From Acanthornis magna (taxonomy: Eukaryota > Chordata > Aves > Passeriformes > Acanthizidae): DNA of 64,000 bases. Within the stretch, counting starts at the first letter, position 1, and every line of letters begins with the position of its first letter. Below, one piece after another: positions 1 to 14,000 of this stretch. Both the position numbers and the translations under genes were made by a program. Below the pieces are notes generated by a model. That model did no database searches. It was not told the origin of the DNA and saw only the letters and a list, made by a program, of their open reading frames with translations. The stretch is from assembly GCA_036785705.1 (NCBI GenBank), contig JAWUZG010000016.1:1736001-1800000 (forward strand), given 5' to 3'.

Positions 1-3000
1 TGGGGGAATAGAATTTTAAGTAAAGGCTGTCAATGTGTATCACACATTTAAAGGAAATCAGATAACAAATGAAGAGCTTAAAATGTGTGAGGAAGCCACA
101 TCCACACACCACCACTCACGTTTTTTCTAAGCTCTATTTTCTGCCCATTATGGTCATTTATTCATAGTATTTCACTGTGCTGGGAGAGAGAATGATGCTG
201 TATCACCACAAGAAATCTCAGGTTTGTGCTTCAGCAAATTCCCATCTCAGAGAAGATCTAAGATTGTCATAAGTCATGATTTCTTATATCTCATCCACTC
301 AATGTGTCCCACATTGGCAAAAGAGAGATGAATTGTCCTTTTCACTGTTGTGTAAAAATCAGCAACCAGCAGGCACCCACGATGGGTGCAAGATCAGATG
401 TCAAGGGCAGAGCTCCCGACTGGAAATAATGCTTCGGAGGAACCTCTTGTGGAAAGCAGAACTTGGTCCAGCAGCATTTGTTTTAAATTCATTCGTGTTT
501 TCCTCAGTCCTGAGACTTGTTAAAAGCAGTTAACATGGCCTGGTGCATGCTAAATAACCTCCTTTTTTCTATGTCCTCAGTCTCCCCCAAACCACATGGA
601 CAGCCAACTATCAGCTTATTAGAAATATATGTGGTTTCAACCCTAAAAAAATTCAAATTTTCTCAGATCTGCTGTACACAGCAAACATCCAGGTAGGGGC
701 TGCTCTAAATTGGTCATAATTTACAATGATAAGGCTCTAAGTCCCTTCCCTGAAACTGCTGTATTCCTAAATTTGACTCTCCTGGATGCCAGGACATTTT
801 GGGGTGGCTCACACTTTCTCCAGTTCTCACAAAAACCAAACCAAGGAAAGTTTCACTGAAGTTGGTCTATTCTGTGAACTTGTTCACAGCTTATTTTGAT
901 GGATTCACACTTTTCATACATAGAACACTTTACCTAAAATTTCCAAACACACCTAAAGGCAAAACATTTCCGACACTTTAAAAAGTCTTTTCTGTAATTA
1001 TGTATTAAGGATAAACACCTTACAGAAACACTTAGCTTTTCTATTCAGCAGTCTCGCACACTGAATTAAAAGCATGGTGATACTGAAGAAATTACATAAG
1101 TAAAGCATATTTTTAGATAAAATGTTCTTTTGTTCTCTCTACTGAAATTTCCAATAATCTTTTCTTTCTGCACAAAGCACTTATGCATTATTAGAACACC
1201 AGAATTAATTTTAAAAAGACATTTGACAAAAATGCATATCTGACCCACACAGGAAAGCTACAGAAAAAACTTAAGTGCTAATCTATGAATGAGATAAAAT
1301 GGGGCAGTAGAAGATTGATGTACAAAGAAGAGTATTTGGTAGATTTGTCTTAAAAAAATTGATATTACAGAAGCAACAGTAAAAGTAACAGCACACAGGC
1401 AGCCTTAAAATCCTCCACTTTCACTGCTGTGAAAATCTTTTTGGAAAAGGAAAGCAGGAATATACTTACACTACTAACTGCCACCATACTGTGGTCTGAT
1501 AGACCCCAAATGAGAGGGAATAAATAACTCATTGGAAGTTTCCCATGTCACAGACCTCTGTTGCCTCTTTAGTAAGAGCAAACAGGGCATGTTATTGCTC
1601 AGAACAAATATCCACAACTTCAAATCTAGGAAGGTTAAAAACTTCTGCTGACCCATTTACTGTATGACACCTATGCAGAATTATATTGATTAAAAAAACA
1701 GACAATGCTATTGAAACTAAATGAGGTTTTCCCTGAGCTTACTCTTGATCTACCCGCTGGTATCAGTTGTTTAAAAAAAGACAGACACGGAGAAAAAGTC
1801 AGTTTTCTGTGGGTGGAACCAACACACACTAGAAACACGTGATAGTCTATTCTCCTCAGTGGGGGATTTTTCCACACTTTAAATTCAGAAAAGGAAATTT
1901 ATAGATTCAGCCTTCACCTGCAAAGATGCAATGGCTGCAAGAAAGAGCAGAAAGCGTTCCTCGGGACCAAGCTCTCATTAGGAGTGGATTGTACAAAGCA
2001 AAAATCCCATTTAGCTTGGCAAAGCATAATAACTTCAATACAACCTAATTGCAGAAGTGCACAGGGAAATATTTGAATACTTTCTTATGTTCTAGCAGAA
2101 CATGTGGTTAAAGTTAAGTATTTGCTTTTGTTCTTTCTCAAACTACAAAGCAACGAACAGACACTCTTCAGTCTTCATGTGTTCTAATTAAGGAACAGCA
2201 AACTATTCCATCTATGACAACTGACGCTATAAATCAAATACCTCTAAGGAGGTATCCCAAATTAGGGCTGCAACTCTTTAAAATACTAATCCTAGAATCT
2301 GCAACATACCATTAGCTGAGGAACTGTATTGGCTGCAGCTAACAAGACACCAGTTTAATAAAAACTCTCCCAGAAAATTCACAGCAAAGAAGGCTTTATT
2401 TTAAAAGTGCTTCATATAAACTGATTGTGTTTTATCTCTTCAGTATTGCTTTCTAGTGCCAGAAGTCGAGCAGTAACTCAAGAATGCCTGGGTCTGTGCT
2501 TACACAGACACCCAGTCGAACAATTAGGAGCCTAATCATTAAAGAGTTTGCGACAGAAAACAGATGTTCCAGCCAATTTTGTTAGAGCTGGGAGCCTCTG
2601 AAGAGAGAAGTCTGGATTGTTTAGCTTGCTTACTTCTGCAGTGCCAGGGATCATTCTCGTTACTGTGTTTGGAAGCGGTAATTTCTGAATGATGATGCTG
2701 GCAGAACTACAAACAAAGAATTACGCTAATCCAATCTGGATGTTCCTAACACATGTAAGACTGTCTTCAGATTTTCACAGGTCAAGCAGGATTTAAACTC
2801 TGCTCCATTAATAAAACAGAAAGACACTGTTCTTGGACTTCACAAAGTGTCCTTGCCTAAAAAGGCACAGGAATCCAGAGTGGGTAACAGTGCTTTGTCC
2901 TGCAGTAGGAGCTCAAGGAAACAATTTATGTAGGTTGTACATAATCACTTCAAACAGGTAAAGCTCGTCTTACACCAAACATTTGCAAAACAATAACCTT

Positions 3001-3225
3001 GCTAACACAGAACTGCCTCTCCAGGGCCTGGCCATGTACATAAACCCCTACTGCAACTGATAACCCACTCTCAAAGAACAAAATGCAATATATCAGTATG
3101 AGGTACAACTTCAAACCCTCTCCTCCAAAGCATTGGACAAGAGCACTGAGGGTTGATGCAAATCTCTGGATCCAAAACACAGGTCTTTGGGGTTTGGTTG
3201 GAGGTCCAAGCTGGAAATCCAATTT

Positions 3226-3256
3226 AATTATACTTTTAATTATATTTTTAATTTTG
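3226..3256. repeat. AT-rich imperfect tandem repeat
   Basis: Two and a half imperfect copies of a unit of about 12 bp built on TTAATTATA followed by a T-run stand head to tail. This is low-complexity sequence with no evident function. Confidence 0.5.
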
Positions 3257-4465
3257 ATACTACCTAGAGCAGCTTCAGGAACTGCTGAATTCTCAAAAAA
3301 CGTTCTCTAGTTACAGAAGAGCTTACAAGACACTCCATTTGTAGTTGATATCACTACACAAAAGACAAAGTTTAGCCAAATCCCAAAGGACAGAATTCAA
3401 TTCAGCATCTCACCCAATCTAAAGAGCATCTTTACCAACTTTATTACAAACAATGAAGAAAGGAAAGGTCCTTACCCTAATACCCGCCTAGGTAATTTAG
3501 TATTCACCAGGGTGCACATACACACAAAAAATTAGTTTGGAAATAAGACATGAGTGTTCATACTGAACATGTAAGAGTGATTAAACACCACACCACAAAC
3601 TACCATTCTGAAAGTCAGCCAAACTAGTGATGAAACACCAGCCTTACCTTCAAAATACAACATCAGGCACTGTTTATTTATTTTTCTTGCAGTTTTAAAA
3701 GTATTTTATAAGGGTCAGTTTGGCAGCACTTTATTTTGTCAGTATGAAAAATGATTGTAATTGCAAGAAAAGTATTTTCTTGACAGAAATAGCAAAACAC
3801 ACACTCAGCTTGCTTAAATTTCCTAGTCTTTTTAGCAAAGAAAATAAGTATCTGTCTTGCCTATGTTTTCCCTCACTAGATTAAAAACTAAGTAACCACC
3901 AATTCAGTACAGCTCTCTCAGATAAAACTAAGCTGCAAGACATAAGGAAATTAACACAGTTTTTCCTTTCCATGGTGCTTCCAACTCATTAGAACAATCA
4001 TTTCATGACAGCAACTCCAAATACCAAACTGGTAAATTAATGGTGATAATAGCAGGCAGTAAACATCAAACTGCCAGGGACAGGTCTGAGTTTCAGGAAA
4101 TAAATATTTTCCTTACAATTACATAGGCTGATCATTTAAAGTAAGACTAAACTGGCTTTTGAGGCTGCATTTCTCACATTTGAGCTATTCAAAATTTCAG
4201 ACCAATTTGTATCTTTCTATGCCCTGCAAGGATGACATTTACTTCAAAGCCTTTAACATTGTTCGATGCACACAAAACAAAAATGAAAGGGAAGCAACAT
4301 GAAGAGCAAAGTAGGAGCTTGTCCCATTCATGTAACTTCCTCAGTGCTCTTATCCCCACCAGCGGCAATTAAACTTGCAATTAAACAGGAAGATGGTGAG
4401 CTCTCCTCACTTCTAGTTTTTTGTCCATACAACAGCAATGAAAACCAGAAACATTCAAAGGCACC

Positions 4466-4497
4466 AAAATTGGAAACCTTCAAGGGTTTCCAATTTT
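4466..4497. repeat. Perfect 13-bp inverted repeat (hairpin)
   Basis: The arm AAAATTGGAAACC at 4466-4478 is exactly complementary to GGTTTCCAATTTT at 4485-4497. A 6-nt loop, TTCAAG, lies between them. The stem stops at both flanks (C against C), so it is shorter than a usual microRNA precursor. It may be a small palindrome remnant of a mobile element or a chance structure. Confidence 0.8.
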
Positions 4498-7400
4498 CAG
4501 CCACCAGATTTCTCCACCAGCACACAAACCAGCCCAACTTTAAGTTGTATAACTGGGAGATTATTAAAGACCTGCAAAAAGATGAGAAAACAAAAGACAG
4601 AAAAAGCAAAATATGTTTTACCACCCTGAAATATGGCCAGGAATGTAACCTCAGGATTCCCATCAGCCACAACCACCTGAAAGAAAAATGAAAATTAGCA
4701 GTTACACAATAGTGTAGCATTAAACTACAGTTCAGTGGGCAACTGAAAAAATAAAGCCAACAAAAAAACACACCACTGAAAGCCCCACTCCAGCACAAGA
4801 CAGAGTTCTCTCCTGATCATCTGGAAACCTTCCTTCCTTCAACCTCAGTAGCAGCTGGATCAAATACAATTATTTAAAATTTTTAAAAAAGTAATATCCA
4901 TCATCTGTTTAGATGTCAAATTTATCAGAAAGAGTCAAACTGCCTTTCACTGAAATAGGAATAAAAATATGCTGGTGGCATATTTTCTGAAAGAAGGAAC
5001 ACAGCTGTGTCTATTCTAAGCCAAGAAGTCCCTCAAAGCAAAGGTTGTGATCAGCATACAGAAACTCATCAAGGACCATTTTCACCAAGTGCACCAAGTA
5101 ACCAATCAAAAACATTATATCTGCCCCAAAAATTCTGACTGCAGCATCCAAATCAGCTCCAGCAGGGTTAAAACATAAAGATCCACTGCACTTTCCATTA
5201 AAGGTAACATAGGAGCCATGGTACTGAACTGAATAAATGACAAGCTTCGAAAGCCTAGAAAAACAGAAATAATACTAAGATTGGGAAAAGGTCAGATTGG
5301 GGCAAGCTAGGGAAGACTTGGGAGCTCGAAGGGGATAATTAAAGAAGCCAGCAGTGTAAAAAGCAAGGAAGTACAGGACATGTCTATGAGTAGCAGGATG
5401 CATTTAATTTCCATTGGAACATTTCACTGTCAATGGTGTGAGCCTACACCCGCCCAAACTCTGAGCTGAGAACAAGCAGCATTCCATTTCTCCCCCCATT
5501 TCTCCATCCCAGATATAAAGCTCATGTGTGCTCTAGCCTTACTGGAAGAGTCGAGAAGTTGTCGGGGTTTTTTTTTTAATTGCAAGAGAAAAAACCAACA
5601 AACCAGAAACAAGTAAACATCAAAGTCCTCTGCTGCTCGGGCCAGAGAAGCAGTGGCCCATGGAACACGCTGCATATCATGCCTACACACCTAGAGGAAA
5701 AATTCACGTGCACACATTCCACGTGCTTTCAAGTCAAGCTGTCCAGATGTTTCTGCACAGCTGCATGTTAGTAATGTTCTGTGGGCAGCGTGCAACAGAC
5801 CCAACAAGCCTGTCTTGCTGTGCAGAACACCTGCAGGAAAATGAACAGCACAACCATAACTCACAAAAGCTAAAATTAACTTCTCTTGTTCGTGCTTTAT
5901 AACTAAAGCTCAGACAATGTGCAGGAAAGAAAAGGGAAGGGGAATCCAGATGAAGACAGCTAAAAAAAGAGAAAAATATATCCTTGCAGTGGTTTTCAAT
6001 TTGGATTGTAATTATGATGGGGTTTTTTTCCATTTCTCTCAGCAACCCATTTTCACATTCTCTTTCCCTCCTCTTTTTGTTCTGCATATTGCTGATTTAT
6101 GCTCCTTCACAGAGAAACTTAACCATTTGGAAAACTTCACAAAAACTCTAAAAAGTGAAGTACACAGGCTGAATAATAATGAATCGTTCTGCTCAAGGAA
6201 GCTCTGACCATGCAATTTCTGTTAAAAGATGTTGCATAGAATGTTACTGATTTTAATGACATTTTTGATAATAGAATTGTCAACATCCATGATGAAATTG
6301 TCTCATTTTCAGAGTCTCAGAGTGAAAGTAGGGCTTTTTCCTGGAAACTGAAGCTTCAATCCAGCTTCAGTTCACACAAGGAAAAGATACTGCTGTAGAG
6401 TAAAATAAACTTTAAAATGTCAGAATGTGTTCTCTTACCTGACTCTATCTGACCAAGAATCAGCTTTTTGAAAAGCAGACACTTGGGTACTTGAGCATGA
6501 CAGGAAAATTCAGAAACCTTAATTACTTTGAGAAACTGCTCAGATATCATAAACATAAATGCCTACAATTTGAGCAGCTAAAAGCATCAGAGGTTACATT
6601 TTCTACTATTTGAAGCAGCTAAATGAAGACTTGATCCTTGGTTCATATTCCAAGAACTTGAACAAATGTGCATTGCTGCACCTCTCACAAAGATCTGTTG
6701 AGAAGATTTTCTGTTCCTCACATCTTCAGACTATCCTCAGCTGTAGCCCTTTTCAACTAAAGCCTCCCCAAATCACTATAATCTCCTGAGCTCACATAAT
6801 GATGGAGACAGAAAATCCAAGCATATACAACAAGAGCATTAACTCAGGTTTTCCAGGCATATTTTCTGTAGAAACCAACTCCATGGCCAAAGGCACTGAA
6901 GGAAATTTACTGCAGGAGAAAAGCCTACAGACACTATCACAACCTACGGATCAAGTGTTTGGACTGACAGATCTTCAGAGCAGGGATCTCTTCTGCTCTA
7001 CATCTCCTCCTGCCACCACACCTCCCTTCTCACTGGATCTTGTTGAAATCTGTCCTCACCTGCAGCTCACCTTCCACTACTTCTCTCATCACATAGATCT
7101 TTCTTGGATTCCTGATTTTCAGCCCATTACTTCCTCGGTAAATTCCCGTCTCCCTCATGTCTATTTTTGCCTTATTTTTATCCCTTCTTATGAATGTTTC
7201 TCCCTATACAGATCTTCTTTCCCAAGTTGCAAGTATTCTAAGATCTTGGCCATTACAAAATCCACCCTTCAGTTCAGTTTATTATCCAGCTAGCAGCTCT
7301 TTTCATGATACTGTTTTTAAAACATGAACGGGGCTGTCTAGTCTGCCTGAAGTAGAACTTGACATGAATCAGTTTTCCCATGCCATGAAAGATCCTGAGC

Positions 7401-8742
7401 TTTAATTGCCTTCTTTTTTGCTGTTTCACAATGAGATAAAACTGACATTTTTTAATATTTTTATTAAAACCAGAAACAGAGATATCTATCTCAGACTAGA
7501 CAATAAGTCTTGCAAAGGTACTCATATGGGAAAATCTCAGTCTACCTAATTAGCATGAGAATTTTTCAAAGGATCACCCAGATTAATGATTTTCATATTG
7601 TGCTAAGGGCTAAAATAGGAACCCAGTAGCACTTTACTTCCTTTCTCCCAAAAAATAATTTTCGGCTGGGGAAAAACCTTCCATAAAAGCTCCATTCAGA
7701 TGAATATGGCCTCAAAGAGGTAGGGTCTCAACAGAAAGCTGGTCTAAAACCATTTATCTACTTTAACCTGAATTGTCCCCTACAATTCCTCTACACCCAA
7801 AAGGGTCTCCAGTAATTCCTAGATAAATCTTGCCTGAAGATAACCATCAGGCCTAACATTTTCACCATTTATCTGGTCCTCACACAGCACCTTTGATTGT
7901 GTCCAAATTATGGTTGCATTCTCCTTTCCAGTCCTAACCCACATGAGCCTCTGGGATTTCCTCACTGTATGGGAACCATGGGACTGACTTTGGTGGCTGT
8001 GCACTATTGGCAGGTGAGATAGCCCAAGACAGACACCTTCTGATGAGTCCTGCTTTTATTCATTAAAGGTGTCACCTTCAGCTGTCTGTCCCAATCTTCT
8101 GGGCATGAACAAATAGAGCACATCTGACACCAGCCCTTGGTCCAGTGTAGCATCTTACACAGATTTTACCTATATATCAATATAAAATCAAGATTACGCT
8201 GGAACAAATCAAGGCAAGTAAATCTATTTCAGGTGATGGCTAGCAGTGGGTGTCACAGGAAACTTATTAAAACTGAGTAAATCTATAATCAAATTTCTCA
8301 AATTTTACTGTTCTGTTTCCCGGACTAGAGGTTTCTTTTCTTGATTAAGAGTTTCTAGGAGATATATTCCCATTAATTTATAGAAACATTATTATTTTTA
8401 AGCTCTTCCATATCATTTGTCACCTGGTTTCCACCTGCAATCAGCCCATGAGCCAAACACTCATTACTAAGCTCTCAAACACACACCCATATGTTTTCTC
8501 TTCTGAAGCTCCTCATGGCTAACATGCGCATCCTTTAATTTTTGTGACCATGACTGTGTGTGGTGCTTGACAGTAGCCTGCAGCTGCAGCTGGGTCTGCC
8601 CAGAGCTACATCATCACATTATTTGCCAATCTGTTGACATCTTGCACTGAACAGAGTCATGTCGGGACGAGGACACCCTGGTTCTGGGTTTGTCACACAG
8701 CAGGATCCTGTCCCATGACCAGGCAGGACAGCAACAAAAAAT

Positions 8743-8766
8743 TACAGCTTGGGTAGCCAAGCTGTA
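8743..8766. repeat. Perfect 10-bp inverted repeat with 4-nt loop
   Basis: TACAGCTTGG at 8743-8752 and CCAAGCTGTA at 8757-8766 are exact reverse complements separated by GTAG. No adjacent gene is recognised, so the role is unknown. Confidence 0.8.
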
Positions 8767-10810
8767 GGGTTTGGGGAGTGGAAGCCATCATTTGTAAAGT
8801 GGTTTGAACACGTCCTGGCACAAGGCTGGCTCTTAAACCAATTTGTCTCCGGGAAAGAAAACTCTGGGTCCTTCCAAGGAAAGGTCAGGCACATTTATCT
8901 GCCAAATGGCAGTCTCTCAGTGTCAACAAAATGGCAACTATCCACAGAACAGTGGGAAAATGTAGTTTGAAGGAGGAGGAGTTCCACAAGTAATGCTGAC
9001 AGCTGGAGTGAAAGTGACCTCAAGGCTGCCCTTCAAGCCATTTCAGAATGGCAGGTGATTTAACAATGAAAATCTGATCACATTAACACAGGGGAGGGAG
9101 GGGATATCAAAATAAATGTACTAACCCAAAACGGGCACCACTGCTTCTACCAGATCTTTGCATTTGGCTATTATGAAAATAATGCCAAACCTTGTTATTT
9201 TAGTATGTTTCATCATTTAGGTGATTATTTTTTAAGTAATACCTCCTAGACAAATGTTATTGGCATCAATGCCCTAGTTTTTACACAGAAAAAGAATTTC
9301 AGCAAAAGCTGAAGGACATGAAAATGAAACCACATAAATAAGAAAATAAATGGAATATGCCTTTATTTACTTGGAGGAGGAAGGCACCAAGCATATTAAT
9401 TTGGAAGGTTCAATCTTGTGACTTTGCCTCATCAAACCATAACCAGAAGTCTTTATTAAATCTAATATTACCATTATCATTTTCCTATAAAAAGCTTTCA
9501 TTAAAACAGACCTGAAAATTAAAGCTTGAAAAAAAATAGAGTTTGTGTAGGGTTTGGGAGTGAGGAGGATCTAGGAGTCATCTAGGGAAGGGCTGTAAAT
9601 AGATCAAACATGTAAACAACACTTACTGTCAGAATTATCCTGGAGGATGCTGAACTCCCACAACTCCTGTCTCATCCCTACTCTGTGTTTCTTCTCCAAG
9701 AAATTTTGTAATTTCCCCCAGCATAATTATTCCTTTAACTAAACTAGTTTGTCAGTGTGCAGAGGACACAAATAAAGTAGTCATGGGCAATAAATCTTTG
9801 CAAATCTTCTATTGTACTGCTCAAACTCCCTACCGTCCCTCCCAATTTTTAATTGAATGTTGCCATTAAAAGGTTCCCTTTAATATGCAGCCAGTGAGGT
9901 TTCTTTAACATGCAAGCTCCTGTACTCCCATAATAAGCATTACTTGGCATGACATTTCTAATTCTAATTATTTTAGATTATTTTCTAACAGTCATTAAAA
10001 ATAGAGGGATTTTCTATGTTCAATTAAGAAATAGGCCAACAGCCTAAGAAAGAGCCTTAGCAAACACACTTAAGGTATTCTCAAATATTAAAAAAGTGCT
10101 GCCAGAGGAAATGAGCATGATTTCCAAAGCTGCTTTCCGAAACTGCTGCTAGAGATAGCTGGATAAGCTGTTGTAATCCTAGGTCTGGAAGCAGGGATAC
10201 CACATCTTTCAAACTGCTGTAGGCAGCAACCAGGAGACCTTTCCCCCTCCTTCCCCACACTTTAAACCTGTTTCCAGCCCACTGGAGTGGGAAATACATG
10301 CAGTGATACCACAGCCAGTTTCTGCCACCAAACAGATGGTGACTGCTGGAAGCCAGCAACACAGATCCTAGCCACTGAAACTTTATTGGGAGAGCCCACC
10401 AGTGTGAATAAATGTCTTTAGATGGACTAATTAAAATGACTCTTTTCATTAGTTTAGACCATCTGTTAGGCCGCAGACCTGGTGGAATTGCACACAGGTG
10501 GACATTCCTAGGTGGGAATGGGCAAAAGAGAAGCTCATGGCTTGTAAAGCTATTGTGCCCTTAGAACAGGCTACTGAGTTTTCGCACAAATTGTTCCTTC
10601 AGTCTGTGTCCACAGAAGGACTTTTATCCCTCTCTCTACCTCACTTGGATAGGTACTGATGTATGTTGAGAACCAAGCCCAAAAGCAGCTTATTCTTTCT
10701 AGTTAATGTACCAAATATTTCTTCATGTTACAACTGTCTGCACCCTCCCATAGTTTCCCTGGTATCTGCATGCAGCAGCAAAAGGGAAAGAAAAAAATAA
10801 ATCCTTTTTA

Positions 10811-10824
10811 CCCCCCCCCCCCCC
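10811..10824 (+). repeat. Poly-C tract (C14)
   Basis: Fourteen consecutive C follow a T-rich stretch and precede AAAATT. Mononucleotide C-runs of this length are prone to length polymorphism and sequencing error. Confidence 0.9.
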
Positions 10825-11014
10825 AAAATTACAAAATATTAGCTTCTAAAACCTCAGGAAAAGTCCACAAAAATAAATGTGGAATCCATAATATTGAGCA
10901 TTGGGGCAGAAAGGATTGTAATACAAAACACTTCCAAGCTTTTGCTTGAAATCAAATACCTTACAGAGTACAAGATAATTTATATAAGACTCAGCAGTAA
11001 AGCCCTACACGCTC

Positions 11015-11048
11015 TGGTTCAACCTTCCTGTGGTTCAACCTTCCTGTG
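11015..11048 (+). repeat. Tandem duplication of a 16-bp unit
   Basis: TGGTTCAACCTTCCTG occurs twice without a gap, at 11015-11030 and 11031-11046, and the next two bases, TG, begin a third copy. The exact identity suggests a recent slippage or duplication event. Confidence 0.9.
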
Positions 11049-14000
11049 AAATCCACACAGGCAATACAGACACAGTGCCATGGGCCTGACTTGCAGTTTT
11101 GCACCTATTCTTTCTTGTCCCTCCCCCTGGAACACCCAGCAATGCTCAGCGCTCACACATATCTCATATTCAAAGCCATTGGTAACACAACTCCTGCTGA
11201 CTCCATATCTCCTGACTGCTCAGGGCTTTATAAAAGCCAGGCCAGCTCACCCCAGTGAAGCAAAAAGCTCCCATGTAAACACCGAGGCACGGCTGTGCAT
11301 CACTGCTGGCAACTGCTCACGTTTCCTGGCACAGCAGCTTCTGACAAGCTATGCTGTTCTTTGGTATTTGCTTTCCTGTCATTCTCAGACAAACTAGAAA
11401 TTGCACAAAAACAGATAGGTTGAAAATCCCAGTCTAAACATGTTAATATGAGTGTTGGTCACTGCAATTCATCTCCACTGTCCTAAACACTACAGAGAGT
11501 TCTGGGCGTGAGAGCTGGACAGAGGTGGCATCATTGCCAAAGATAAAGGTCTGAAAGGAAACAATTTCAAGAAAACAGTTGTTTCAAGCCTTGATTTACA
11601 CAAAAGGTCACCAACAGTTTATTCCCCCACCACCACCACCTTTAGACAACCAAACAGTTAAGGCAAGGCAGACATCCAGGAAGCTCGCTAGCCAACATAC
11701 AAAGTGCTTTAAAAAGAGCAGAAAGGCCAATATGCTTCTATTTGCAATATTTTGTGACCCCAACCTACTCATCATGTTTTATTATTTCCTCATTTTATAG
11801 CTCTGCTCTTTCACAAGAGCCAGCAGCCAACATTTCTTCTCCACTGGCCAAAGGAGCAGCCAAGTGTCTCCTTCACGGCCAAAATCAGTTACTGAGCCAT
11901 AAGCAGCCAATGTGAGGCTGTGAATGCACAAGGCAGCAGCTGATGCCCTTTTACTGGAAAATTAGGCTTGGGGTTTAGGCACCTAAGGATTTTTTTCCTA
12001 TCAACCTAACTCATTCTGTGAGCCTATTTGAAACGACTCGATCAAATTTGGGTTTAAATTAGGGCAACCAGTGGAACTATGCTGATTTATGCCAGCTGAG
12101 GAACTCACTGTATTTTATTACTATATTCTCTTTCTTTTGTGGGAGAATAAACAGAAAAGAATTCTTGCCCAAAGAAAGCAAAACAGCATTGTGTAGTTTC
12201 AAGGCCAAATAGAAGCATGTGTGCTGAAGTCAGAAGCTCTAATTTAAAAAACCTTGACAAACAAGGATGATTTTCCCCAGCATGGGAATCTGCAGATCTC
12301 AGTAGAAGGTGTTCAAAGCCCAGCAAAGATGAATACTTTGAATGTAAAACTAATCAAGAGTTTTCACATGGTGCATTCACTTACAACCCTGTGCAAAGAG
12401 CAGTCACAACTCCTGGATTCCTTCACTTGCTGCCTCTACAAGAAACCAAACCTTTGGTACCTAAAACGTATGGGATGGTTATGGTTCATTCCCATTATCT
12501 GAGAATGGCACATTGCTTTACCCTTTACAAGAATTTCATCCCCAGCAGTGACTCCTCTCTTTGTAGCACTGTTCCTGAGCACAGCTGTCATGGGGAAAAC
12601 AGCATGTTAAGCCTATCAGAGTACACCTTACCTGAAATTCACAGTCAAATAATGTCTAGAGACCCTCATTTAAAGACCATCTCACCCCAAAAGTTTATGG
12701 TCACACCTCCAAAAAAAATTACTGTAGATTTAGGGGATGAACCCCTACAGGATCCATAGGCTTTGTTCTGAGAGGAATTTGGGGAAAAAGACCCTTAGGG
12801 TGGTTATTGGTATTTTAATGCTTTTCTAGTTCCCCGGTAATTCCTGCAGATTTATGCATTTTAACAGCTTCTGTCTACAAAAACCATGGAAAGCTCTCAG
12901 GCAGTAGCAACCAGTGACATTTCAGGCAGGCATCTGCATTTGCCCAGCCCAGCAAGAAAATCAAATAGCTCTTCAGTCAATCTGGTAAATATACAAATGG
13001 GGTTACTGAAAGTCTAGAGTATCTTTTTTACATATTCCTAAAAATTAATTCTGTTTTGAACACCTGCTACACCAGCTTTATCCTTAAACCATAAGGAATA
13101 CAAGTTTCTTGCATCTAAGAATACAGGTTAAAACCTATCCTGAAAGTTACTGAGGTCACATTTTACCTCTGTTGTGCTTTTAACTGGCGTCCTTTATTTT
13201 TTCTATTTTGTTTTAGTCAAAAAGCAGACCTGTTAACAGTTCATCCACAGCCAGCACTGAATATGCTCAATCAGCAGTAAACCAAATTTACCCTTAAAGT
13301 CTGATCATGCCAGTTGGGTGTCATTTAAAAATCTCCACCGGCCTAAAATCAAACACAATTTGATTTTTCAGCTTGGAAGTCCTTGAGGTTCACAAATGAA
13401 GAGGGGGGATTGAGGTGTACAGCTAAGGGGCAGCAAAAATTGAGGAAGGACTACTCTATAATAGATATTAAATAGGAATGAAAAGTATTTAGAGTAACTA
13501 ATCATCGTCTTGTCATCCCAGCCCCACACGAAGTCTGACAGTAGGAATGGGGGCCTGGGAACATCCATGATTCACACATATTGTAATAGCATCCTGAAAC
13601 TACTGGCAACAGCAGAAGCACAGCAAAACAAGCAACAGCACTCAGCTAAATATGCCATTACAATGCATGCACAGTTGTTTTATTATGCACAGGCCAGTAG
13701 ATTAGTACACATCACCTAATAATGGACAATTAGGTTCACTTCAGAAACAAAAACAGACGGGCAATGTGGATGCTCACAGAAACTGCACAAGCAATGAAAA
13801 CCTTCGTGCATGGGAAAATCGGACAAACCTTGTCCTGTGACAGATGAAGCACGTGGATAAAAACAGACCGATATTTTCCCTCACCACATGTCAGGGGATA
13901 AAAGGTGTTATAAAATCTTCCATTTCTTGATTACACACAGCCATGAATGCCAGCTTGTTGTAATTAAAAGGACGGAACATCAGCATTTAACAAGGTTTAG

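Larger units (their letters stand above)
1..10000. other. Intergenic sequence, no gene recognised
   Basis: This stretch is AT-rich and shows only short open frames with no recognisable protein family, splice pattern or RNA gene. It contains a 13-bp perfect inverted repeat at 4466-4497, a 10-bp perfect inverted repeat at 8743-8766 and an AT-rich near-tandem repeat at 3226-3256. It lies more than 30 kb downstream of the KIF26A poly(A) site. Regulatory elements are possible but cannot be shown from one sequence. Confidence 0.6.

Noticed and set aside
4299..4798. 130-codon plus and 156-codon minus overlapping frames
   Set aside because: Opposite-strand frames over the same bases with no family similarity; the interval also contains a hairpin.
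6799..7293. 164-codon plus-strand frame
   Set aside because: Composition is like translated noncoding sequence, no domain is recognised and no supporting gene signals are seen.
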